Under the pieces are notes generated by a model. It searched no databases and was not told where the DNA came from. It saw nothing but the letters and a program-made list of their open reading frames with translations. Positions 14,292-22,453 of a stretch of DNA of 64,000 nucleotides are shown in pieces (the stretch's first letter is position 1; every line of letters starts with the position of its first letter). Origin of the DNA: Acetilactobacillus jinshanensis (GTDB lineage: Bacteria; Bacillota; Bacilli; Lactobacillales; Lactobacillaceae). The stretch spans positions 620,001 to 684,000 of the forward strand of contig NZ_CP034726.1 in the NCBI RefSeq assembly GCF_004359375.1, in the 5' to 3' direction. Position numbers and translations under genes: made by a program.

Positions 14292-15722
14292 TTAATTATC
14301 GGCATTTTGATAACCATGCTTAATGCCGTATACAAAATAAATAATAATCCCGATGATAAACCAAATGGCGGCGTAGATCTTAGCTGGTTTATCCAAGCCA
14401 ACGAAGACACCCAAGCTAAACAGGAAGCTTAGGATTGGTAGAACTGGATAAAATGGAACCTTGAAGGCTGGACTTGGTAAGTCTTTACCCTCATGTTTTC
14501 TCAACTTAAGAACGGAAAGTGATACGAACATGAATGCGACTAACGTCCCTGCTGATACCAATTGAGCCAAGAAAGCAAATGGGCAGATGGCACCTAGAAC
14601 AACACTAATAATGGTCAACGTCAAAAGTGCGTGGTTCGGAAGATGACTCTGATGATTCAATGTCCCTAACCATTTTGGCAGCATATGATCACGACCGAAT
14701 GAGTAGATCAAACGGGAACCACCTAGTGTCATAGCAATCAATGCAGTGAAGATCCCCATCACGGCGATGGCCTGAATGATGGTTGCAGCTACGGAATGGC
14801 CACTTTCACGAAGTGCAAAGCCAACTGGTTCAGCGTTATTAGCGTAACGGCTGTACTTGAACATCCCGACTAGGATCAAGGATACGCAGGTGTACAATGC
14901 GGCACCAATCAAAAGTGAACCAATAATGCCTCTTGGCATGGTCTTCTTGGGATCCTTAGCTTCAGCGGAATTAGCGGCGATGGCGTCAAAACCAATGTAG
15001 GATACAAAAATTTGTGGAACTCCGGCATAAATCCCTTGCCAGCCACCGAAAGCTCCGTTAGCGGTCGGACGATACTTTGGAATGAACGGAATGTAATTCT
15101 GGAGATGTAAAGCCGTCGCACCAATCAATACAAAGGCTAGAATTGCGATGACCTTAAGAACAACCAAGGTGTTTTCAACTCTCGACGTATCATGATTACC
15201 ATGGTAAATCAGGAATGCAACGATCAAAATTACCGCCAAAGCGATAATATCAATTAGGCCACCGTTAGTCCCAAACGGGTTTGATAGTTGATTCGGAAGT
15301 TTAAAACCAAACGGCGCAACTAACCCTCTAAAGTTAGCTGATAGTCCAGATGCAGTAAACGCAACGGCAATGAAGTATTCAGCAATCAGGGCCCAGCCGA
15401 CGATCCAGCCCCAGAATTTACCAAAGATCACGCTGACCCATGAATAAGCCGAGCCGTCAAAAGGCAATGTTGAAGATACTTCGGCGTAGTTAAATGATAC
15501 TAATCCGGCAACGATCGCGGCACTAATAAATGACAATACTACAGCCGGACCGGTATGATCCGCAGCAACGATCCCCGGTAGCGTGAAAATCGCGGTCGAA
15601 ACGATCGTCCCTAGGCCCAACGCTAAGAAATCTTTGGTGGTTAATGACGGGATCAGATGTGAATCCTTTTGCTTGTAAAAATTAACGCTCTGTTTTTGGT
15701 TCATTTTATGCCAAATATTCAA
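14292..15722 (-). CDS. APC-family amino-acid permease (YfnA/BcaP-like)
   Basis: About 476 residues with 12 membrane helices of the amino acid-polyamine-organocation superfamily. The first helix region reads LGLGTIVSTAIFTLPG, where many relatives have IGxGI; SYIGFDAIAANSAEAKDPKKTMPRGI is the conserved helix 6-7 stretch of cationic/branched-chain type permeases such as YfnA and BcaP. Substrate is not decidable from the protein, but its leader peptide is Leu-rich, which points to leucine or branched-chain uptake. Start: the longest frame begins at a GTG overlapping the AAGAAGG ribosome site; the TTG at 15720-15722 has proper spacing, and an ATG at codon 10 of the longest frame is too far. Single-gene unit with its own terminator. 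Confidence 0.82.
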   Translation of the reverse strand: MNIWHKMNQKQSVNFYKQKDSHLIPSLTTKDFLALGLGTIVSTAIFTLPGIVAADHTGPAVVLSFISAAIVAGLVSFNYAEVSSTLPFDGSAYSWVSVIFGKFWGWIVGWALIAEYFIAVAFTASGLSANFRGLVAPFGFKLPNQLSNPFGTNGGLIDIIALAVILIVAFLIYHGNHDTSRVENTLVVLKVIAILAFVLIGATALHLQNYIPFIPKYRPTANGAFGGWQGIYAGVPQIFVSYIGFDAIAANSAEAKDPKKTMPRGIIGSLLIGAALYTCVSLILVGMFKYSRYANNAEPVGFALRESGHSVAATIIQAIAVMGIFTALIAMTLGGSRLIYSFGRDHMLPKWLGTLNHQSHLPNHALLTLTIISVVLGAICPFAFLAQLVSAGTLVAFMFVSLSVLKLRKHEGKDLPSPAFKVPFYPVLPILSFLFSLGVFVGLDKPAKIYAAIWFIIGIIIYFVYGIKHGYQNADN

Positions 15723-15766
15723 TGGGAACACCCTTCTTTACATTAAATCTCTCTAAATTTAGGCAA

Positions 15767-15799
15767 CAAAAAATCCCTGCGACAGATAGTCGCAGGGAT
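15767..15799 (-). terminator. Attenuator terminator of the APC permease leader
   Basis: ATCCCTGCGAC / GTCGCAGGGAT with a 4-base loop and six T on the minus strand, about 45 bases before the permease start. GCAGCAGGAT upstream could pair with its first arm as antiterminator. Confidence 0.85.
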
Positions 15800-15904
15800 C
15801 ACGAGATTATTCCTAAATTGCATATTGACGGTTAGTAATCCATGCAGCTATCCTGCTGCACGGACTTCGAAGCTAATTTCAATTCATGCAGCTACTTTAA
15901 TTGT

Positions 15905-15935
15905 GATTAGGCTTTATAAACTTAATAAGCCTAAT
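15905..15935 (-). promoter_or_regulatory. Hairpin spanning the Leu codons and stop of the permease leader ORF
   Basis: ATTAGGCTT / AAGCCTAAT, with the TTA codons in its 5' arm and loop and the TAA stop at the start of the 3' arm. Around it GCTGCTTTAA can pair with TTAAAGTAGC, and GCTGCATG occurs twice around CGTGCAGC, giving further exclusive pairings before the terminator. Confidence 0.6.
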
Positions 15936-16003
15936 AACGCATTTAAAGCAGCTAATTTATATTGAATTCTAATGTTATTCGCATGCTGACAAATTCGAAT
16001 CAT
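15914..16003 (-). CDS. Leu-rich leader peptide of the APC permease (29 aa)
   Basis: ATG at 16001-16003 with AAGGGG at good spacing. The second half of the peptide is L-A-A-L-N-A-L-L-G-L-L-S-L, seven Leu in 13 residues, nearly all TTA codons, running into a TAA stop inside a hairpin and ahead of an intrinsic terminator. This is the plan of a ribosome-stalling attenuator that senses leucine (perhaps with alanine). The N-terminal half has no bias. Regulatory role inferred; the coding frame and ribosome site are seen directly. Confidence 0.75.
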   Translation of the reverse strand: MIRICQHANNIRIQYKLAALNALLGLLSL

Positions 16004-16036
16004 TGAAATTAACCCCTTTACTAATATTCACTTTTT

Positions 16037-16064
16037 ATTATAACTTAAGGCTCAGATAAATCAA
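16037..16064 (-). promoter_or_regulatory. Promoter of the APC permease leader
   Basis: TTGATT (16059-16064) and TATAAT (16037-16042), 16-base spacer, minus strand, about 35 bases before the leader ORF. Confidence 0.65.
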
Positions 16065-16126
16065 GATATGTCCTAAAATTTAATATCATTCTTGTGATAT
16101 ATTAATATTTTGTTAGGATTTAAGAG

Positions 16127-16816
16127 TTAATCAGCATTCGTATGATCAGTGAGCTTAGCTAAGATGTCCCCCACAATCTGAATGGCAAAGACCAAGATCA
16201 AAACTAAGATCAATGACATGATCGTTACGTCATTTTCAAAACGGTTGTAGCCTACCATAATGGCTAAGTTACCTAAGCCACCACCACCGACGGTACCAAC
16301 CATGGCGGTCAAACTAATCAAACTGATTAGGGTAATCACCGATGTTCGGATCAATGACGGGAGACTTTCCTTTAGGTAAACCCGAAAGATAATTGAGAGG
16401 TTACTGCAGCCCATGGCCTGAGCCGCTTCAATAATCCCAGGGTCAACATCCAGTAACGAATTTTGAACCTGACGGGAGTAGAACGGGACGGTCCCGATAA
16501 TCAACGGTACGATCGAAGCGGTCGTCCCGATACTGGTCCCAACGATCATCCGGGTCACCGGTGCAATCACGGCTAATAGAATAATAAACGGGATCGATCG
16601 AAATAGGTTAACGATTTTATCTAAAATCCAGTAAACTTTATCTTGTTCACAAATCCCGTTCGGACCGGTGACCACCAACGCAATCCCGATCAGGATCCCA
16701 CATACCCCGGCAATCACTGCGGTAACGGCCGTCATGTAAATCGTCTGCCATGTGGCATTAATGAAGCTCGGGATCATATGAACAACGTTTGGAAATAGTT
16801 TCGCAAATAACGTCAT
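16127..16816 (-). CDS. metI: Methionine-type ABC importer permease MetI
   Basis: A 229-residue permease with five to six membrane helices. The EAA loop is EAAQAMGCSNLSIIFRVYLKE (split here as EAAQAMGCS followed by NLSIIFRVYLKE), the coupling-helix motif of MetI-type subunits. With MetN and MetQ it would import methionine. It is the last gene of the metQ-amidohydrolase-metN-metI cluster, 15 bases after metN, so one transcript is likely under the T-box leader at 20140-20560. Length fits the family. Confidence 0.9.
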   Translation of the reverse strand: MTLFAKLFPNVVHMIPSFINATWQTIYMTAVTAVIAGVCGILIGIALVVTGPNGICEQDKVYWILDKIVNLFRSIPFIILLAVIAPVTRMIVGTSIGTTASIVPLIIGTVPFYSRQVQNSLLDVDPGIIEAAQAMGCSNLSIIFRVYLKESLPSLIRTSVITLISLISLTAMVGTVGGGGLGNLAIMVGYNRFENDVTIMSLILVLILVFAIQIVGDILAKLTDHTNAD

Positions 16817-16831
16817 GTTGACTCATCCCTG

Positions 16832-17866
16832 TTAATTTAAATGCTTAACACTAATCTTTAATTTTTCACAATATTGTTCAGCTTGTTGAACATGATCCGA
16901 TTCACCATTTAACGTGACAACCAAATGACCAATCGGAATGTGCTGAATTTCTTCAATATTTCCGTACAGAACGTTCGCGATCACCGTAAACTTCTGGTAC
17001 AGATTAATAATCAACGGCTGGTTGACGTTGGTGCCGTAGTACTTCAGCAGTAATAATTTCTGATGACTGCCCAATTTCTTCAGCTTAGCTTTTAAATGTT
17101 TAACCGCACGGGCCAACGGACTATTTCGCGTGATAAATTGAACCGTCTTAGCGTGCTTCGGCTTGCCAAAGACGTCAAATAACGTCCCGTGTTCGATAAT
17201 CTGACCGGCATCCATAAAGGCAACCTTGTTACAAATTGCCTTAACGGCATCCATTTCATGGGTGATTAAAAGAACGGTCAAATGGAACTTTTTGCTTAAG
17301 TCCTTTAATAAGTGAAGGATTTCTTGGGTATTACGCGGATCCAGCGCACTGGTGGCTTCATCACTAATCAAAATCTTCGGTTGATTAGCTAAAGCTCTAG
17401 CAATCGCCACCCGCTGTTTCTGACCACCGGAAAGTTGATCCGGATAAAATGAACTCTTGCTGTCTAAGCCCACTAACTTCAGTAGTTTATGGGCTCGCTG
17501 CTGACGTTCTTTTCTAGATAATTTTTGATCTAATAACGGAAATTCAACGTTATTCAGGATCGTTCGGGACGTCATTAAATTATAATGCTGAAAGATCACA
17601 CCGATCTTTTTCCGAACGGCCCGCATTTGACGATGATTAAATTGCAAAACGTCCTGACCGTTAATGATGACTTGACCGCTCGACGGCTTCTGGAGCCGAT
17701 CAATAACCCGGACTAAAGTACTTTTACCAGCACCGGAATAACCGACGATCCCGTAGATGTCACCTGGATCAATATTGAGTGATGCATCTTTCACAGCATG
17801 GATCACGTTATTTTGATGTGGAAAATCCACGTTAATATGTCGAAGTTGAATGATTGGTTTAGTCAT
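16832..17866 (-). CDS. metN: Methionine-type ABC importer ATPase MetN
   Basis: A 344-residue ATPase. Walker A GYSGAGKST (about residues 42-50), Q-loop IFQHYNLM, signature LSGGQKQRVAIARAL, Walker B ILISDEATSALD and H-loop LLITHE are intact. The C-terminal 90 residues form the NIL-type domain of MetN (IEEIQHIPIGHLVVTL), which binds methionine allosterically in characterised members. The gene lies between the amidohydrolase (96 bases upstream) and metI (15 bases downstream). Assignment to the methionine importer rests on the NIL domain, a MetQ-type partner and the T-box. Confidence 0.92.
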   Translation of the reverse strand: MTKPIIQLRHINVDFPHQNNVIHAVKDASLNIDPGDIYGIVGYSGAGKSTLVRVIDRLQKPSSGQVIINGQDVLQFNHRQMRAVRKKIGVIFQHYNLMTSRTILNNVEFPLLDQKLSRKERQQRAHKLLKLVGLDSKSSFYPDQLSGGQKQRVAIARALANQPKILISDEATSALDPRNTQEILHLLKDLSKKFHLTVLLITHEMDAVKAICNKVAFMDAGQIIEHGTLFDVFGKPKHAKTVQFITRNSPLARAVKHLKAKLKKLGSHQKLLLLKYYGTNVNQPLIINLYQKFTVIANVLYGNIEEIQHIPIGHLVVTLNGESDHVQQAEQYCEKLKISVKHLN

Positions 17867-17961
17867 ATTATCATCCCTTAAATCCGATCAATAATTTTGA
17901 AATATGTATTCAACGATGGTTACAGACCACCGCTGAGATAAAATTAACCATTAATCATTAA

Positions 17962-19149
17962 TTAAAATTGACGCTTACCATGCTGATAAACCTGCTTATC
18001 TTTTTGTTGAACGGCCTTAAGGTCCTTTAATGGATCATGATCCAAGACCAAGAAATCAGCGTATTTACCAGGTTCTAAAGTTCCGTAATGATCATCTAAC
18101 TTCGTTAACTGAGCAGAATGAAGGTTCATTAATAACGAAGCAAAGTTACTGGTGTGGAGCTTCTTGGCAATAATTTCAAATTCCAATGGGGTATCCCAGA
18201 AGAAGCAGTATGGACAACCGGCATCGGTACCTAAAGTGAACTTAACACCTTGATGCCAAGCGTTACTTAAGTTCTTGACTAAATCACTAAAGGCGTTATG
18301 CATCTTATTCATTTCCCACTTTGGTAACGTCTTGTCACCGTAGGTATTAATCTTCCAGGCACCGCCTAAAGTTGGTGTTAGATAAATATGATGCTTTAAC
18401 ATTAATTTAATTTCTTGATCGTTAACGTAGAAGCCATGTTCAATCGAATCAACGCCCGCTTTAATCGCGTTCATAATGCCCGGATTACCTTCGGCATGGG
18501 CCGAAACGATCAAGTGTTTATGATGAGCTTCAACGACCGCGGTATGCATTTCAGCAGCACTTAATTGGGGATCGTCCATGAAGTCCTGTTCAGTCATTAC
18601 ACCACCGGTTGCCATGACTTTAATGGATTTGGCACCCCGTTTAATGCCACGACGAACGGCTTTCCGCATTTCATCACAGGAATCGACTAAGTAGCCCCAG
18701 TTCGGCATGTCACCATGGCCACCGGTCATTGAATACGGCCGACCGGCTGGAACAATTCGCGGAACCTTAGTTAACTCACCGGCGTTAATTAATTTGGATA
18801 GAACGATGTCAATGTTGTAAATGTCACCACAACTCCGGATGTAGGTAACCCCGGATTTTAACAACGTTCTAAGGTTCTTAATCGCACGGACAACGGCTCG
18901 GGTTTGGCTAATGTCCGTATCACCAGTTGGTGTGAACTGATTAAACGTAATGTGGGTATGAACGTTAATCAAGCCTGGCATAACGTATTTACCATGCAGA
19001 TCAACGATGTGGTCCGCCTTCGGGGCGGCGCCATTGCCTAATTTTTCAATCTTGCCAGACTGATCATCAACTAAGAACCAGCAATGATCTTTAATCCCAT
19101 CATCTTTACCATTGAATAAATTAAGGTTCTGATATAAAGTTTCAGTCAT
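17962..19149 (-). CDS. Amidohydrolase inside the methionine transport cluster
   Basis: A 395-residue metal-dependent amidohydrolase. Metal-site motifs: NVHTHITF (HxH, about residue 64), SIKVMATGGV with the Lys usually carboxylated, SAHAEG, SIEHGFYV and GTDAG with the catalytic Asp. It resembles the subgroup that includes Xaa-Pro-dipeptidase-like and Arg/Lys carboxypeptidase-like enzymes, which hydrolyse dipeptides or N-acyl amino acids. It lies 14 bases after metQ and before metN, so it is co-transcribed; a plausible job is to free methionine from an imported dipeptide or N-acyl form (inference). No signal peptide, so cytoplasmic. A close paralogue stands alone at 52345-53529. Confidence 0.8.
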   Translation of the reverse strand: MTETLYQNLNLFNGKDDGIKDHCWFLVDDQSGKIEKLGNGAAPKADHIVDLHGKYVMPGLINVHTHITFNQFTPTGDTDISQTRAVVRAIKNLRTLLKSGVTYIRSCGDIYNIDIVLSKLINAGELTKVPRIVPAGRPYSMTGGHGDMPNWGYLVDSCDEMRKAVRRGIKRGAKSIKVMATGGVMTEQDFMDDPQLSAAEMHTAVVEAHHKHLIVSAHAEGNPGIMNAIKAGVDSIEHGFYVNDQEIKLMLKHHIYLTPTLGGAWKINTYGDKTLPKWEMNKMHNAFSDLVKNLSNAWHQGVKFTLGTDAGCPYCFFWDTPLEFEIIAKKLHTSNFASLLMNLHSAQLTKLDDHYGTLEPGKYADFLVLDHDPLKDLKAVQQKDKQVYQHGKRQF

Positions 19150-19163
19150 TATGAACTACTCCT

Positions 19164-20021
19164 TTAAAGATTTAAATTCCAAGCAGGTACATAACTGCCT
19201 TGGAAGTCCTTCTTGATTAGTTTAGCATTTGCTTTACTCTGATATGCTTTAACAACTTTCTTGACGGCTTTTCGATTCTTTTCGCCCTTAGTTGTTGCAA
19301 TAATGTTGACGTATGGTTTGATCTTACTGTTGATCTTTTCGTGATACAGAGCATCTTTAACCTTTAATCCGGCATCAAAGGCAATTCCGGAATTAATAAC
19401 AGCTGCAGAGTCATCTTTTAAAGCTCTTGGTGTCTGAGCGGCATCAACGGGTTCAATGTTCAAGTTCTTTGGATTAGAAGTAATGTCCTTCTTGGTTGGA
19501 AATGCGGCTTTCTTTAACTTAATTAAGCCGGCGTTCTTTAGCAGGATTAATGCCCGAGCTTCGTTTGAAGTATCGTTTGGAATGGCAATGGATCCACCCT
19601 TCTTCAACTGACTTAACTTACTGAGCTTCTTAGAGTAGATACCTAATGGAGCAACGATCGTTTTACCATCGGCAACGATGTGAGAATGATGAGCCTTGTT
19701 ATAAGCACCTAAGAATTGAATCGTCTGGAAAGCGTTAATGTCATCTTCATGACTCTGTAAAGCAGCGTTAGGTTGAGTATAATCCGTGAACTTTGTTAAC
19801 TTAACGTGAATCCCTTGCTTCTTTAAACGCTTGGCAATCGGATTCCAAATTCGACTATCATCATCACCAACGATCCCAACTTTAACGGTGTTCTTTTGAG
19901 CTGCTGAATTACCACAACCGGATAGAACTAAAGCTGGTGAAATTAATAATGCGGCAACTAATGCAAATTTAACCCAACGTTTGCTAATTAAATGTTTAAC
20001 GTAATAACTAATGCTTTTCAT
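19164..20021 (-). CDS. metQ: MetQ/NlpA-family substrate-binding lipoprotein
   Basis: A 285-residue lipoprotein with signal peptide and lipobox LSGC (Cys36). It begins the mature part with TVKVGIVGDDDSRIW, then shows the family-typical INAFQTIQFLGAYNKAH and SIAIPNDTSNEARALILL segments. MetQ/NlpA proteins bind methionine (some bind other amino acids or short peptides). First gene of the cluster; its leader contains a T-box with candidate Met specifier and two terminators. Start by AAGGAG upstream of the ATG. Confidence 0.88.
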   Translation of the reverse strand: MKSISYYVKHLISKRWVKFALVAALLISPALVLSGCGNSAAQKNTVKVGIVGDDDSRIWNPIAKRLKKQGIHVKLTKFTDYTQPNAALQSHEDDINAFQTIQFLGAYNKAHHSHIVADGKTIVAPLGIYSKKLSKLSQLKKGGSIAIPNDTSNEARALILLKNAGLIKLKKAAFPTKKDITSNPKNLNIEPVDAAQTPRALKDDSAAVINSGIAFDAGLKVKDALYHEKINSKIKPYVNIIATTKGEKNRKAVKKVVKAYQSKANAKLIKKDFQGSYVPAWNLNL

Positions 20022-20139
20022 AATTAAAGAACTCCTTCAAATTAAGTCGATCAATTTTTACACATTCAACAACCTTTTTAAAACTAACATCGCAACTTTC
20101 ATAACTAATCACTCCTCTTAATCTTAACGGGTACTAAAA

Positions 20140-20184
20140 AAGCCCGTTCCTACAACATATTAATATTATTGTAGAAACGAGCTT
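20140..20184 (-). terminator. Second T-box terminator before metQ
   Basis: AAGCTCGTTTCTACAA / TTGTAGGAACGGGCTT followed by six T on the minus strand. It excludes the downstream T-box antiterminator (bulge TGGCACC at about 20194-20200). Confidence 0.85.
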
Positions 20185-20560
20185 AACTTCGCGGTGCCAT
20201 TCCACTTCGGCGATAACTTACATTACCGCCCTCAATAACGCCTTACTTAGACTTCTGCACATCCATGAATTAACAAAGAGCCCGTTCCTGACTATGCAGA
20301 AACGAACTCATCATTCGTGATACCATTCTACTTTCAAGAACACCTTGTGATGTTCCCCTCGATAACGTTGTCTAAATAAAACGTGTGCCATGGTAATGGT
20401 GGCCGACCCATTATTATCTCGACTCAGTGTTTCGATAATACCAATCACAAGCCATTTCATTAACTAAGAATCAATTCACTCTCATCAAAACATGAACTCG
20501 CTGATTCATCTTAATTAATTACTTACTTGCTCAAATTGTTTCAATAAATAATTGCTATTT
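20185..20560 (-). promoter_or_regulatory. T-box leader of metQ with doubled antiterminator module
   Basis: One Stem I lies at about 20440-20560 (AGTA strand, long AATTAATTAAG helix, GAA, candidate specifier ATG for Met followed by a purine). Downstream are two antiterminator cores. Core 1 (20299-20329) is AGAA, bulge TGGTATC, ACG...CGT, TTCT. Core 2 is GGAA, bulge TGGCACC, GCG...CGT, TTCT. Only about 85 bases separate terminator 1 from core 2, enough for a stem III-like hairpin (GGCG...CGCC) but not for a second full Stem I. Confidence 0.82.
20278..20309 (-). terminator. First T-box terminator before metQ
   Basis: GAGTTCGTTTCTG / CAGGAACGGGCTC with G-U pairs, then TTTGTT on the minus strand. 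It is homologous to the second terminator but has a poorer T-run. Confidence 0.6.
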
Positions 20561-20579
20561 ATCTCTCAATGCAATTCTT

Positions 20580-20607
20580 ATAATAAACAATTATCAGCAA
20601 ATGTCAA
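20580..20607 (-). promoter_or_regulatory. Promoter of the metQ T-box transcript
   Basis: TTGACA (20602-20607) and TATTAT (20580-20585) with a 16-base spacer, minus strand. Confidence 0.7.
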
Positions 20608-20744
20608 CCTGATATGAAATAAATTTAATATATTTTTGAAAAATAGCCCCAACAATGTTTCTAATCCTTTTGATACAAAGCTTCTATAATTAAAATTCGG
20701 TATAATAATGTCGTGATATAAATTAACGGAATCGAGGGAAATTC

Positions 20745-22280
20745 ATGAAATTACATTTATTATTAACCAGTGATATTCACGGGTATTTGGCACCCACAAA
20801 TTACATTCACCAAACCTTTAATGAGCCATTCAGCTTAGAACGAGCTGCGACTTATATTAAGCAGCAGCAAACTAAAGATCAGTACACGTTAACATTTGAT
20901 GACGGTGACTATCTAGAAGGTTCACCATTAGCCGCAAATGCAGCTAATCAATATAACGCACCAAAGCCAATTGACCAGGCTTTTAATGCGATTCGCTACG
21001 ACTATGGAATCGTTGGTAATCACGAATTTAACTTTGGAATTCAGTATCTTAAAAATTCAATTAGAGAGTCTAAGCGTCAGTTCCTATGTGCCAACATTAC
21101 CGATGAAAATGATAATTTAGTCTTCGGTAAACCATACGCCATCAAGCAGGTTGGCCCGGTTAAAGTGGGTATCTTAGGTGCCACTACGGCTGGAACTCCC
21201 AAGTGGGAATTACCAGCTCACATCAAAGGCTTAAAGTTTCATTCACTGGTGGCAACCGCCAAGAAGTACGTCCCGATCATGCGCAAACAGGCTGACGTAA
21301 TCGTCGTGGTATATCACGGTGGCTTTGAACGTGATCATAATGGCAAGCCGACCGAGATCCTGGACGGTGAAAACGAAGGGTACCAACTTCTAAAAGAAGT
21401 TCCGGGCATCGACGCGTTATTAACGGGCCATCAGCACCGGGTCATTAAGGATCATTTGTTCGGTGTCCCCGTTATGCAGGTTGGCTGCAAAGGCCAGTAC
21501 GTTGGTAACATTACGTTAGATATCCAAAATCAAAAAGTCGTTAAGAGCAACGTTCACCTGGAACCAATGAAGGGCGTTAAACCCGATCCAGCCTTAACGA
21601 AAGTCGTTAAACCGGCTGAAGTCGCGACGGATAATTGGCTTAATCAACCATTAGCCAAAGTACAAGGTAACATGGACTTTAAAGATCCGCACCAAGCCAG
21701 AATTAATGGTTGTGCTTACGACCGCTTCATTCAGAAGATGCAGATCCAGTTAACCCACGCTGATATTTCAGCTAACGCCCTCTTTACCGATGATAGTCAC
21801 GGCTTTCCAAGCCCGGTTACGATCCGTGACATCATGGTGAACTACGTCTACCCGAATAAGCTATGCTTATCGGTTATTAACGGTAAAATTCTGAAAGAGG
21901 CCGTTGAACAAAGCGCTAAGTACTTTGACTACCATGATGGCAAGATCGTGGTCAGCAAGGCCTTCAGTGAACCACAACCACTGCAATATTTATATGATTT
22001 GTACTACGGCTTTGATTACGTAATCAATGTTGCCAAGCCAATTGGTCACCGAGTTACCAAATTGACCTACCATGGCAAGCCAGTTCGTCCCGATCAGCAG
22101 TTTAAGATGACGATGAATAATTACCGTGCCGTCGGTGGTGGCTTCCCGATGTTCAATAAGCACCAGATCAAGTGGATCTCTAAGAAAGGGATGCCACAAA
22201 TTATTGCGGAATATCTAAAGGAGCATCCGGTAATTAAGGCAGATTCGACTCATAATATGAAAGTAATCTATCAGCCTTAA
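20745..22280 (+). CDS. Cytoplasmic metallophosphatase / 5'-nucleotidase (YunD-like)
   Basis: A 511-residue two-domain enzyme. The calcineurin-like metallophosphatase domain shows all di-metal motifs: SDIHG (residues 9-13), DDGDYLEGSP, GNHEFNFG, VYHGGFERD and TGHQHR. The C-terminal half is the 5'-nucleotidase substrate domain. No signal peptide is present, which sets it apart from secreted UshA-type enzymes and resembles the cytoplasmic YunD group (nucleotide or UDP-sugar hydrolysis). GAGGGA precedes the ATG; TATAAT boxes lie at 20685 and 20701. It is divergent from the metQ leader. Exact substrate not decidable. Confidence 0.85.
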   Translation: MKLHLLLTSDIHGYLAPTNYIHQTFNEPFSLERAATYIKQQQTKDQYTLTFDDGDYLEGSPLAANAANQYNAPKPIDQAFNAIRYDYGIVGNHEFNFGIQYLKNSIRESKRQFLCANITDENDNLVFGKPYAIKQVGPVKVGILGATTAGTPKWELPAHIKGLKFHSLVATAKKYVPIMRKQADVIVVVYHGGFERDHNGKPTEILDGENEGYQLLKEVPGIDALLTGHQHRVIKDHLFGVPVMQVGCKGQYVGNITLDIQNQKVVKSNVHLEPMKGVKPDPALTKVVKPAEVATDNWLNQPLAKVQGNMDFKDPHQARINGCAYDRFIQKMQIQLTHADISANALFTDDSHGFPSPVTIRDIMVNYVYPNKLCLSVINGKILKEAVEQSAKYFDYHDGKIVVSKAFSEPQPLQYLYDLYYGFDYVINVAKPIGHRVTKLTYHGKPVRPDQQFKMTMNNYRAVGGGFPMFNKHQIKWISKKGMPQIIAEYLKEHPVIKADSTHNMKVIYQP

Positions 22281-22377
22281 CCCGTATTTTTATGATGCAA
22301 TAATGATGAACTTAGTGGATTATTATATAAATTTTATTCACTTTTTACTCAATTCGACCCAATCTAACTTCCGTTCA

Positions 22378-22386
22378 TGATATAAT
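22378..22386 (+). promoter_or_regulatory. Extended -10 promoter of oppA4
   Basis: TGATATAAT, an extended -10 element about 70 bases before the oppA4 start. The short leader has only a small hairpin (TCGTC...GACGA) and no leader ORF, T-box or terminator, unlike the other oppA copies. Confidence 0.5.
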
Positions 22387-22453
22387 TGGACCGAGCTTTC
22401 GTCATTCAAATCAGGATTTGACGAATGAGAATTATTAAATGAGGTGACAACTT

